Shown in pieces: positions 42,228 to 49,145 of a stretch of DNA of 56,845 nucleotides. The DNA is from an uncultured Collinsella sp. (lineage in GTDB: Bacteria > Actinomycetota > Coriobacteriia > Coriobacteriales > Coriobacteriaceae), in NCBI GenBank assembly GCA_902478365.1, contig CABSKX010000005.1, forward strand, positions 1 to 56,845, read 5' to 3'. Under the pieces are notes generated by a model. It ran no database searches. It was given only the letters and a program-made list of their open reading frames with translations, and was not told the origin of the DNA. A program made the translations under genes and the position numbers. The stretch's first letter is position 1; every line of letters starts with the position of its first letter.

Positions 42228-42276
42228 CCTCAACTTGAACCTTAAAGGTTCTAAAGGGTCAAGTTGAACTTGAGGT
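42228..42276 (-). promoter_or_regulatory. Cluster of operator-like palindromes before the secreted hydrolase gene
   Basis: GAACCTT-A-AAGGTTC (42237-42251) lies inside an outer pair CAACTTGA (42231-42238) / TCAAGTTG (42259-42266), which overlaps another perfect palindrome TCAAGTT-G-AACTTGA (42259-42273). Repeated AAGTT half-sites suggest cooperative binding by one regulator. Confidence 0.5.
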
Positions 42277-42400
42277 TTTAGCCTTGACCTGCGGGAATGG
42301 TGAATTGTTGAGAAACCATAGAGTTCAACTTTAACGTTACGGCACCCTGTTGTAACTGAATTCTTGGCTGCAAAAACTACCTCAACGTGGGGTTTTGCAA

Positions 42401-43033
42401 CTATAGGGTTCCTTCGCGGCGAGCCTGCTCCACCTCTTGGAGCGCCTCAGCCGGCGTAAACGAACAGGTGCCGTCACCAAGCTTGACCATCTGTATGTCG
42501 TCACCGATATGGACTTCTCCGCCCTGCAGCACGACGCCAAAAATGCCCTCGTGGGGGAAGATGCAGTCGCCGGCGAGATAGTAGATGGCACAGCGGGTAT
42601 GGCAGACTTTGCCGATCTGGCTGATTTCGACGAGTACTTCGTTGCCAATCTTGAGCTGCGTGCCCAAGGGGAGTGAGAGCAGGTTGATGCCCTGGGTTGT
42701 GAAGTTCTCGCCAAAGTCGCCCTCGTGCACATCGAGCCCGCGCGCCTGCGCCGTCTGGATAGACTCTGCAGCTAAAAAGGAGACCTGACGGTGCCAATGC
42801 CCGGCGTGCGCATCGGAGGCGAGGCCAAACTGCTCGATGACGGTGTCGTGCCCGTCGGCGACGGGTGACTTACGCGTGCCTTTGTGCTCCGACGTGTTGA
42901 TTGAGACGATGCGGGCAGGCCCGTTGTAAGCATCGTTTGCGGTGCGTAGGGGAGCTGCCGTCTGGGCACGATCCGCAAGTTCGCGCTTTGCGGCGTCAAT
43001 GATGGGGTTGTTGATCGGATGAGCCTGGGGCAC
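42401..43033 (-). CDS. MOSC-domain protein
   Basis: The product has 210 residues from a GTG preceded by GAAAGGTG. DAHAGHWHRQVSFLAAESI, GDFGENFTTQGINLLSLPLG and IGKVCHTRCAIYYLAG with the conserved cysteine define a MOSC domain, a beta-barrel that carries sulfur or molybdenum cofactor. The first 40 residues are a poorly conserved extension, where other family members sometimes have MoaC or MogA domains. No molybdopterin gene is beside it. Its substrate is unknown. Confidence 0.87.
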   Translation of the reverse strand: MPQAHPINNPIIDAAKRELADRAQTAAPLRTANDAYNGPARIVSINTSEHKGTRKSPVADGHDTVIEQFGLASDAHAGHWHRQVSFLAAESIQTAQARGLDVHEGDFGENFTTQGINLLSLPLGTQLKIGNEVLVEISQIGKVCHTRCAIYYLAGDCIFPHEGIFGVVLQGGEVHIGDDIQMVKLGDGTCSFTPAEALQEVEQARREGTL

Positions 43034-43166
43034 GGTGCACCTTTCGACGGGGCGGGCAATATGCTGAATCCTATAACAACGGTGGGCTCATTGCCCGTTG
43101 TCGTACGCCGGTGATTGCCGCCTTCGTGCTGATAATTACGCCGATTGCCATAGATACGGTGGAGCT

Positions 43167-43196
43167 TTGGGTGCCGGCGGCTCGGCACGCTAGAAT
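43167..43196 (+). promoter_or_regulatory. Candidate promoter for the ATP-grasp ligase gene
   Basis: TTGGGT (43167-43172) and TAGAAT (43191-43196) are 18 bases apart; a GTGCCG/CGGCAC palindrome fills the spacer and could be an operator. Confidence 0.5.
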
Positions 43197-43252
43197 AAAT
43201 CAGTTGCACAAAGACCGCCCGTCGTGTGGGCAGTTCTAGATAGGAAGTTTCC

Positions 43253-44509
43253 ATGGCATTGCAGTTTACAGAGCGCGAGTTTATCCCCGTGCTGCTCGGC
43301 GGCGACATCAACGCGTATTCGGTGGCGCGCGCTTTCTACGAGGAGTATCAGGTTAAGAGCCTGGTCTTTGGCAAGTACCAGACCGGCCCCGCGTATCGCA
43401 GCCAAATTATCGATTACACGCCCAACGTGGATATCGATACCATGCCCGTGATGCTTAAGACCGTCAACGGTATCGCTCGAGTTCATGCCGACAAGACGAT
43501 TGTTCTGATGGGCTGCGGCGATAACTATGTTGCCCTGGTGGCCCAGGCCAAGGATGCCAACGAGCTGGCGGATAACATCGTTGCGCCTTACGCGCCCTAT
43601 AGCATGCTTGAGCAGTGCCAGAAGAAGGAGATCTTCTACGAGCTGTGCGAGAAGCACGGTGTGCCCTATCCGCATACGTTTACCTTTACTGCGCAGATGC
43701 TCAACACGCAAGGAGAGGCGCCTGCCGAGGTGCTCGACCAGATTGACTTCCCCTACCCGATGATCTTGAAGCCTTCCGACGGCATCATGTGGTGGCAGCA
43801 TGAGTTCGAGGGTCAGAAGAAGGCTTATGAGATTGCCGACCGCGCCGAGCTGGAGCAGGTTATCCGCGATTCCTATGCCAGTGGCTACACCGATGACCTG
43901 ATTTTGCAGGATCGCGTGCCCGGCAACGACGAGTACATGCGCGTGCTCACCAGCTATTCTGATCGCAACGGCAAGGTTCGCATGATGTGCCTTGGTCACG
44001 TGCTGCTCGAGGAGCATCAGCCCCATGGCGTCGGTAATCACGCCTGCATCATCACCGAGCCCAACGATGAGCTTATGGGTGGCGTGCGCAAGCTGCTCGA
44101 GGACCTTCACTTTGTGGGCTATTCCAACTTTGACGTCAAGTATGACGAGCGCGATGGCTCGTTTAAGTTCTTTGACTTCAACACCCGCCAGGGCCGCAGC
44201 AACTACTACGTAACCAACAGCGGCTTTAACGTTGCCAAGTATGTGGTGGACGAGTATGTGCTCAACCGCCCGTTTGAGCCGGAATTTGTGACGGCGCAGG
44301 ATGAGGCGCTGTGGATGGTCGTTCCCATGGGCGTCGTCGACAAGTACGTCAAGGATCCCGAGCTGCGCGCGAAGGTGCATCGTCTTGCCAAGGAGGGCAA
44401 GGGCGCCGATCCCTCGTTTATGAAGGGAGACTTTGTCTTTAACCGCTGGTTGCGCATGTGGCACACCAAGCTGCGCCACTTTAAGCTGTTCAAGACGTAT
44501 TACAAGTAG
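43253..44509 (+). CDS. ATP-grasp carboxylate-amine ligase, D-aspartate-ligase-like
   Basis: The product has 418 residues with an ATP-grasp fold: YPMILKPSDG (ATP lysine), LILQDRVPGNDEYMRVLTSY, GHVLLEEHQPHGVGNHACIITEP, and FSNFDVKYD followed by FFDFNTRQGRSNYY as the metal-binding end. The family includes D-aspartate ligase (Aslfm), which adds D-Asp to peptidoglycan precursors. An aspartate/glutamate racemase follows 84 bases downstream, the expected source of D-Asp. The cell-wall role is inference from this pairing. It is cytoplasmic, with no signal peptide. Confidence 0.85.
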   Translation: MALQFTEREFIPVLLGGDINAYSVARAFYEEYQVKSLVFGKYQTGPAYRSQIIDYTPNVDIDTMPVMLKTVNGIARVHADKTIVLMGCGDNYVALVAQAKDANELADNIVAPYAPYSMLEQCQKKEIFYELCEKHGVPYPHTFTFTAQMLNTQGEAPAEVLDQIDFPYPMILKPSDGIMWWQHEFEGQKKAYEIADRAELEQVIRDSYASGYTDDLILQDRVPGNDEYMRVLTSYSDRNGKVRMMCLGHVLLEEHQPHGVGNHACIITEPNDELMGGVRKLLEDLHFVGYSNFDVKYDERDGSFKFFDFNTRQGRSNYYVTNSGFNVAKYVVDEYVLNRPFEPEFVTAQDEALWMVVPMGVVDKYVKDPELRAKVHRLAKEGKGADPSFMKGDFVFNRWLRMWHTKLRHFKLFKTYYK

Positions 44510-44593
44510 ACGAGTGTGGCGCCCGTCCGGTATGTATCGGGCGGGCGCGGGCATGATACGCGCAATTGCGTGGGCGTCACCAAGGAGGCGGCG

Positions 44594-45340
44594 ATGGAAA
44601 AGCTGGGAGTTATCGGCGGCATGGGCGCCGAGGCAACGTCGTATTACTACGACCAGGTGGTACGCCATACGGCGGCTACGTGCGACCAGGAGCATATCGA
44701 CATGGTGGTGCTTTCCAAGTCGACCATGCCCGACCGCACGCTGGCCATCAAGACTGGCGAGCATGCCGAGCTGCTGGCGACCATGAAGGAGTGCGCTCAG
44801 GCGCTCGAGACGCTGGGCTGCGCGCACATAGCGATTCCCTGCAACACGTCGCACTACTTCTACGACCAGATTCAGTCGTTTACCAAGGTGCCGATTATCC
44901 ACATGCCGCGCGAGTCGGTGCGCTATGCTCTGGCCGGCGCGGTGATGGGGGAGTGCGAGTTCGATCCAAACCTGAGCATGCCGGCCGAGCCGGTGCACAA
45001 GATCGGCATCATGGGCACCGACGGTACCGTGGGCGCAGACGTCTATGGGCGCGAATGTGAGACCGCGGGCGTTGAGGTCATCTATCCCAGCGAAAAGCGT
45101 CAGGCCGACGTGATGTCGCTCATTTACGACGATGTGAAGGCTGGGCGCGAACCCGATATGGATAAGTTCGACCGCGTGATGTGGGAGTTCGCCCGCAGCG
45201 GCTGCGACCGCGTCATCCTGGCCTGCACGGAGCTTTCGGTGTTGCAGAAGTATCGCGAGATGCCCGAGATCACCCTCGATGCGATGGATGTCCTGGTGCG
45301 CGAGTCCATCATTCGCAGCGGCGTCCCCTACCGCCTCTAG
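44594..45340 (+). CDS. Aspartate/glutamate racemase-family protein
   Basis: The product has 248 residues. LGVIGGMGAEATSYYYDQVV begins the fold; the two active-site cysteines are in IPCNTSHYFYDQI and ILACTELSVL, spaced as in aspartate racemases. KIGIMGTDGTV starts the second half. It interconverts L- and D-aspartate (or glutamate) without cofactor. AAGGAGG precedes the ATG. Downstream of a D-aspartate-ligase-like gene, it likely feeds a D-Asp peptidoglycan bridge. Confidence 0.92.
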   Translation: MEKLGVIGGMGAEATSYYYDQVVRHTAATCDQEHIDMVVLSKSTMPDRTLAIKTGEHAELLATMKECAQALETLGCAHIAIPCNTSHYFYDQIQSFTKVPIIHMPRESVRYALAGAVMGECEFDPNLSMPAEPVHKIGIMGTDGTVGADVYGRECETAGVEVIYPSEKRQADVMSLIYDDVKAGREPDMDKFDRVMWEFARSGCDRVILACTELSVLQKYREMPEITLDAMDVLVRESIIRSGVPYRL

Positions 45341-45347
45341 TTCTTCG

Positions 45348-45380
45348 CCTGCCAAAAAGGGACAGGTTTATTTTGGTAGG
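45348..45380 (+). repeat. Short AAAAAGGGACAG repeat, copy 3
   Basis: CCTGCCAAAA (45348-45357) and TTTTGGTAGG (45371-45380) are inverted ends around AGGGACAGGTTTA. It matches the units at 4738-4762 and 5463-5490. Confidence 0.55.
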
Positions 45381-45399
45381 TTTTATCTGGGAAAACAGT

Positions 45400-45437
45400 A
45401 AAGGCCTCGGCTCGTTTGGTGCGAGCCGAGGCCTTTT
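45400..45437. terminator. Bidirectional terminator between the racemase and ECF genes
   Basis: AAAGGCCTCGGCTCG (45400-45414) and CGAGCCGAGGCCTTT (45422-45436) form a 15-bp perfect stem with A/T runs on both sides. Confidence 0.9.
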
Positions 45438-45464
45438 GCATTTGCCGGTTGCTGCCAGCGATTG

Positions 45465-46211
45465 CTAGAACAGGAAGCCGATGGCGATAAGGGCGATACT
45501 GACGATAAGTACGGCGATATCCAGGCCTTTGATGGGGTAGCGCTTATACGAACTCGCGCGCGTGCGCAGGTAGAAGCCTCGCTGCTCGGCGGCAAGCGCG
45601 GTGGCATCGGTCTTGCCCACGCTCGAGATAAGCAGTGGCACGCACAGCGGCAGCATGAGCTTGAGTTTCTTGATGGGGTTCTTAGTGTCGTATTCGACGC
45701 CGCGTGCAGTCTGCGTCTCCATGATGGCGTTCATTTCCTGGCCAAATACCGGCACAAAGCGCAACGCCGTGGTAAAGGTGAAAGCATAGCGATATGGCAC
45801 GTGCAGCACCTCGACACAGGCGTTGGCGAGGTCGTTGAGCTTGGTCACCATAAGCATGAGGATGAGTGGCAGCGCCACGCCCAACAGGCGTAGGCAGGCC
45901 TTCGATCCGGTAATGAGGCCCGTGTCGGTGATAAAGCCCCACACCATGTTGCCGTCGCGCATAAAGGCCAGCTGAAGCACCAGCATGATAAGCGCGAGCG
46001 GAATCAGCAGCTTGAGTAGCGAGAGCAGACGGTCGACGACGCCGGCGTAGGCGCCCAGTGCAAGGGTGAGCGCCAAAAAGCCCAACAGCGCCACGTAGCT
46101 GTCGGACAAGAAGATGCCGATGATGATGGCGGCGGCGAGACCCAGTTTGACGACCGGGTTCAAGCGGTGCAGCAGTGTATCGCCCGGCATATAGTCGATG
46201 ACGTTAACCAC
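45465..46211 (-). CDS. ecfT: ECF transporter transmembrane subunit EcfT
   Basis: The product has 248 residues and about five membrane helices. HRLNPVVKLGLA is the family start, and two Ala-Arg-Gly coupling helices are visible (ETQTARGVEYD and LAAEQRGFYLR), which dock into the ATPases. It transmits ATP hydrolysis to the S component. Its start overlaps the end of the EcfA gene by 8 bases. The S component encoded upstream is probably for tryptophan. Confidence 0.92.
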   Translation of the reverse strand: MVNVIDYMPGDTLLHRLNPVVKLGLAAAIIIGIFLSDSYVALLGFLALTLALGAYAGVVDRLLSLLKLLIPLALIMLVLQLAFMRDGNMVWGFITDTGLITGSKACLRLLGVALPLILMLMVTKLNDLANACVEVLHVPYRYAFTFTTALRFVPVFGQEMNAIMETQTARGVEYDTKNPIKKLKLMLPLCVPLLISSVGKTDATALAAEQRGFYLRTRASSYKRYPIKGLDIAVLIVSIALIAIGFLF

Positions 46212-47955
46212 GGTGGACCATCTCCTCGGTAATGCGAACGATATCGGTGACCTCGCTCACCTGTGCAAAGGCGGGAGAGACGGAGGATGCCAGGCGACGA
46301 GAAAGCTCTATGACCTGGGGCGGCTCAACGTAGGCTCGCTGCATGAGCTCGATGTTCGAGAACAGCTCGTGCGTGCGGCCGCGCTCGAGGATGCGGCCGT
46401 CGGCCATTACTACAATGCGCTCGGCAAAGTCGGAGACGACTTCCATGTCGTGGCAGACCATGATTACAGCGCAGCCGCGCTCGGCCATGGTGCGAACGGT
46501 TTCCATGACGGTCATGCACTCGCGGTAGTCAAGGCCGCTCGTAGGCTCGTCGAGCACCACGATTTTGGGCTCTACGACCACGACGGAGGCGAGTGCCACC
46601 ATCTGGCGCTGGCCGCGCGAGAGCGAGAAGGGCGCCTCGTCGGCCGGCAAGCCAAAGCGGTCGATGACGAGCTGGGCGCGACGCAGCGCCTCGGCACGGT
46701 CGATGCCGGCAAGCTCCAGGCCAAAGGCGACCTCGTCGAGCACGGTGTCCTTGCAGATTTGGCGGTCGGGGTTTTGGAAGAGGGTTGCGACTTCGCGGGC
46801 AATGCGGCTCGTGGGGACGGCTGCGGTATCCAGTCCCGTGACGCGCACACTGCCTGAGGCGGGCTTAAGCAGGCCTGTGAGCAGCTTGGTGAGCGTGGTC
46901 TTGCCGGCGCCGTTTTGGCCGACGATGCCCACGAGCTCGCCGGGATAGAGGGTCAGGTTGAGGTCGTGGACGGCGGCGCCGCCATTGGGATAGGCAAACT
47001 CAACGTGATTGAAGGTGAGCACGGGCTCGGCGTCCTTGGCGTGCGGGCGCAACGACGGTGCGTGCGGTGAGCCGGCGGGTGCCTGAATGTTGCTGCTTGC
47101 GTGTGCGGGGTCGACGATGCCCGTAATCAGGCGCTCGGCCTCATCAACATCCAAACAGGGAGTGCCGCTGGCCAGGCCATCGGCCTCGAGGCTGTTGAAA
47201 ATGCGCGTGACACGCGGGCTATCGACACCGATGGCGCGGAGCTCATCGGCGTGCGCGAAGACCTCGTGCGGCTCGCCCTGTAGCGCGATTTCGCCATGAT
47301 TGAGCACGAGCACGCGGTTGCAATACTCCGAAAGCAGGGCGACTTTTTGCTCAACGACGACGATGGTGATGCCGAGTGCGCGGTTGGCCTCGCGTAGGGT
47401 CTCGAAGACCAGCGTGGAGCTGGCGGGGTCGAGCGCCGCGGTGGGTTCGTCGAGCACGAGCACACGCGGACGCATGGCGAGGATGGCGGCGATGGCAACC
47501 TTTTGCTTTTGGCCGCCCGAAAGCGTGGCGATCTCGCGGTCACGCAGGTCGCTGATACCGACGGTCTTAAGCGTCTCGCTCACACGTTGCTCGATCTGGT
47601 CGTGGGGAACGCCAAAGTTCTCCAGGCCAAAAAGCATCTCGTCCTCGACGACCGAGGCGACCATTTGCGTGTCGATGTCTTGCAACACGCTGCCGACGAT
47701 TTGCGACACATCAGTGAGCGAAACTTCACAGGTGTCGTTGCCGTCGACAGTGGCGGAGCCAAAGAACGTGCCAGTGTAGTGGTGAGGTACGGCGCCCGAC
47801 AGACAGGCGGCAAGTGTGGACTTACCGGCGCCCGAGGGCCCGATGATGCCGATGAAATCTCCCTTGTTCACGCTGAGCGAAACGTGGCTGAGCGCCTGCT
47901 CGGTCTGCGTGCCGTAGGAGAACGAGACATCGTCGACGTTGATGATCGTTTCCAT
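46204..47955 (-). CDS. ecfA: Fused double ATPase EcfA of an ECF transporter
   Basis: The product has 583 residues and two ABC domains in one chain. The first has GPSGAGKST, LSGGQKQKVAIA and VLVLDEPTAALD. The second (from about 310) has GQNGAGKTT, LSRGQRQMVALA (a variant of LSGGQ) and IVVLDEPTSGLD. A linker at about 265-310 is Ala/Pro/His-rich. In many bacteria these are two genes, EcfA1 and EcfA2. It powers uptake together with EcfT. GGTATCC before the ATG gives a weak ribosome site. A 14-bp inverted repeat lies just upstream. Confidence 0.92.
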   Translation of the reverse strand: METIINVDDVSFSYGTQTEQALSHVSLSVNKGDFIGIIGPSGAGKSTLAACLSGAVPHHYTGTFFGSATVDGNDTCEVSLTDVSQIVGSVLQDIDTQMVASVVEDEMLFGLENFGVPHDQIEQRVSETLKTVGISDLRDREIATLSGGQKQKVAIAAILAMRPRVLVLDEPTAALDPASSTLVFETLREANRALGITIVVVEQKVALLSEYCNRVLVLNHGEIALQGEPHEVFAHADELRAIGVDSPRVTRIFNSLEADGLASGTPCLDVDEAERLITGIVDPAHASSNIQAPAGSPHAPSLRPHAKDAEPVLTFNHVEFAYPNGGAAVHDLNLTLYPGELVGIVGQNGAGKTTLTKLLTGLLKPASGSVRVTGLDTAAVPTSRIAREVATLFQNPDRQICKDTVLDEVAFGLELAGIDRAEALRRAQLVIDRFGLPADEAPFSLSRGQRQMVALASVVVVEPKIVVLDEPTSGLDYRECMTVMETVRTMAERGCAVIMVCHDMEVVSDFAERIVVMADGRILERGRTHELFSNIELMQRAYVEPPQVIELSRRLASSVSPAFAQVSEVTDIVRITEEMVHRG

Positions 47956-47975
47956 GGATACCTTTCATAGTCATC

Positions 47976-48015
47976 GGGGACGTTCTTAAATGACTAGTCA
48001 ATTAAGAACGTCCCC
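47976..48015. repeat. 14-bp perfect inverted repeat between the S component and EcfA genes
   Basis: GGGGACGTTCTTAA (47976-47989) and TTAAGAACGTCCCC (48002-48015) are exact reverse complements, and the loop contains the palindrome TGACTAGTCA (47991-48000). It could be a terminator-like structure or an operator for ecfA. Confidence 0.55.
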
Positions 48016-48060
48016 AAAAGCTAGTTGCTTGGGACAGTCTTTGGTGGTGAAGTACGGAGG

Positions 48061-48161
48061 CGGCTTTACGAGGTGCCCCAGGTTGGCGCGAAAGAGGAAC
48101 GAAGCGTGCTTGGGTACGCGAGCGACGAATGAACGCCAAGATGGGGTGGCTCGTAAAGCCG
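48061..48161 (+). ncRNA. Structured covarying repeat element, copy B
   Basis: Outer stem CGGCTTTACGAG (48061-48072) / CTCGTAAAGCCG (48150-48161). CCCCA (48076-48080) pairs with TGGGG (48142-48146), then GG/GA, then TTGGCG (48083-48088) with CGCCAA (48134-48139). The internal loop is CGAAAGAG / GACGAATGAA and the inner hairpin is GCGTGC-TTGG-GTACGC. Every stem differs from copy A yet pairs, while loops agree. The second hairpin seen in A and C is absent; it ends 7 bases from the stop of the S-component gene. Confidence 0.7.
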
Positions 48162-48167
48162 GGCAGG

Positions 48168-48740
48168 TTAGTTGAGTTTAAGGGCCTTCTGGATGGGCAT
48201 GTAGAGAGCGCCAACCAGGATGGCGTTAAAGACGGCGGTCATGGCGACGACGGGCAGCATGGCTGCGGCGAGCTCGCCCACCACGCCGAGCATGGCCATC
48301 TTGATGACCATGAAGATGGCCCCCGAGACAAAGGTGGTCACGAACGTTGCGACGATGGCGACGGCGGGCTTAACCTGGCCGTCCTTGGCAGCAGCGTTGA
48401 CAATGACGGCCATGAGCATGGCGGCGATGCCCTCGGCGGCAAAATCGACAAAGGGCGAGGTGGTGGTAATCTGGATCACGGCGGCCGAGATCAGGCCGAT
48501 AACGAGCGCCTGGCCAATGTTGGGACGAACGACCAGGATAGTGAGGCAGAAGGCCGAGATAATGAACTCGGGGCTGATCATGCCGCCCGAGATGCCGGAG
48601 ATGGCCTTGCCGACGGTGAAGTTGAGGATGAAGCCGGCAGCAAGCAGGATGGCGAGCAAGACGAGGGCGCGGACGTCGAGTTTGCCGCGGTCGGCGGTCT
48701 GGACGGTGCGGGGCTGGGCGGTGGTGGTGTTCTGAGACAT
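48168..48740 (-). CDS. ECF transporter S component, probably for tryptophan (TrpP-like)
   Basis: The product has 190 residues and about six membrane helices (from LDVRALVLLAILLAAGFIL at about 22). Size, helix number and the Ala-rich first helix fit ECF S components, and the general pattern recalls TrpP. Substrate assignment rests mainly on the leader: a peptide with three consecutive Trp codons and a terminator lies upstream. GAAAGG precedes the ATG at 48740. It would act with EcfA and EcfT encoded downstream on the same strand. Confidence 0.82.
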   Translation of the reverse strand: MSQNTTTAQPRTVQTADRGKLDVRALVLLAILLAAGFILNFTVGKAISGISGGMISPEFIISAFCLTILVVRPNIGQALVIGLISAAVIQITTTSPFVDFAAEGIAAMLMAVIVNAAAKDGQVKPAVAIVATFVTTFVSGAIFMVIKMAMLGVVGELAAAMLPVVAMTAVFNAILVGALYMPIQKALKLN

Positions 48741-48818
48741 GGTGAAAATCCTTTCGGAAGGGAAGTGCAAGAGAAGAAAGCGGAGGCGCGTGATGCGAAT
48801 GCGATTGGGCTCGAGATA

Positions 48819-48851
48819 GAAAAAGGCCCCCGGTCGAAACCGGAGGCCTTC
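48819..48851 (-). terminator. Attenuator hairpin in the leader of the S-component gene
   Basis: On the minus strand AAGGCC-T-CCGGT, TTCG, ACCGG-G-GGCCTT then TTTTC: an intrinsic terminator between the Trp leader peptide and the transporter gene. Confidence 0.85.
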
Positions 48852-48885
48852 TAATCACCTAGAGCGCAAAACAGGCGTGAGGGAC

Positions 48886-48954
48886 TCACTGTCGACCGAT
48901 CGTATTCGCATCACGCCACCACCAGTTGTTGAGAGACTTCATCGTGTTCTTCAT
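48886..48954 (-). CDS. Tryptophan leader peptide (22 residues, Trp-Trp-Trp)
   Basis: The small gene starts with ATG at 48954 after GAAAGGAG and ends with TGA at 48886-48888. It reads MKNTMKSLNN, then WWW (codons 48924-48916), then RDANTIGRQ. Bases 48911-48917, next to the Trp codons, pair perfectly with 48874-48880 (GGCGTGA/TCACGCC), the classical 1:2 hairpin. A terminator hairpin follows at 48819-48851. A ribosome stalled at Trp codons would break the 1:2 stem and favour antitermination. This gives the downstream transporter control by charged tRNA-Trp. Confidence 0.85.
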   Translation of the reverse strand: MKNTMKSLNNWWWRDANTIGRQ

Positions 48955-49040
48955 GTTGGTGGCTCCTTTCGTGATGCCATGGCGCGGTCGCACCTAGTTG
49001 CTGTTGCGCTGCACTATAGCACAGCAAAGTGTGTGCGGGG

Positions 49041-49061
49041 AAATCTTTTTTGAAAAGATTT
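49041..49061. promoter_or_regulatory. 9-bp palindrome upstream of the Trp leader
   Basis: AAATCTTTT (49041-49049) and AAAAGATTT (49053-49061) flank TTG. It lies just upstream of the leader promoter region (TATAGT on the minus strand near 49013) and could be an operator or the end of the preceding transcript. Confidence 0.4.
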
Positions 49062-49145
49062 CAGCGGCGTTTCCTGCCGGTCGAATGGGCGGCTGGGCGG
49101 GCGGGCGACCTTGGCCATCCCACCCGCGCCTTAAGGTGGGGGTTC

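Noticed and set aside
43190..45355. 721-codon open frame opposite the ligase and racemase genes
   Set aside because: It spans two well-supported genes and the gap between them; the translation is typical antisense low-quality protein.
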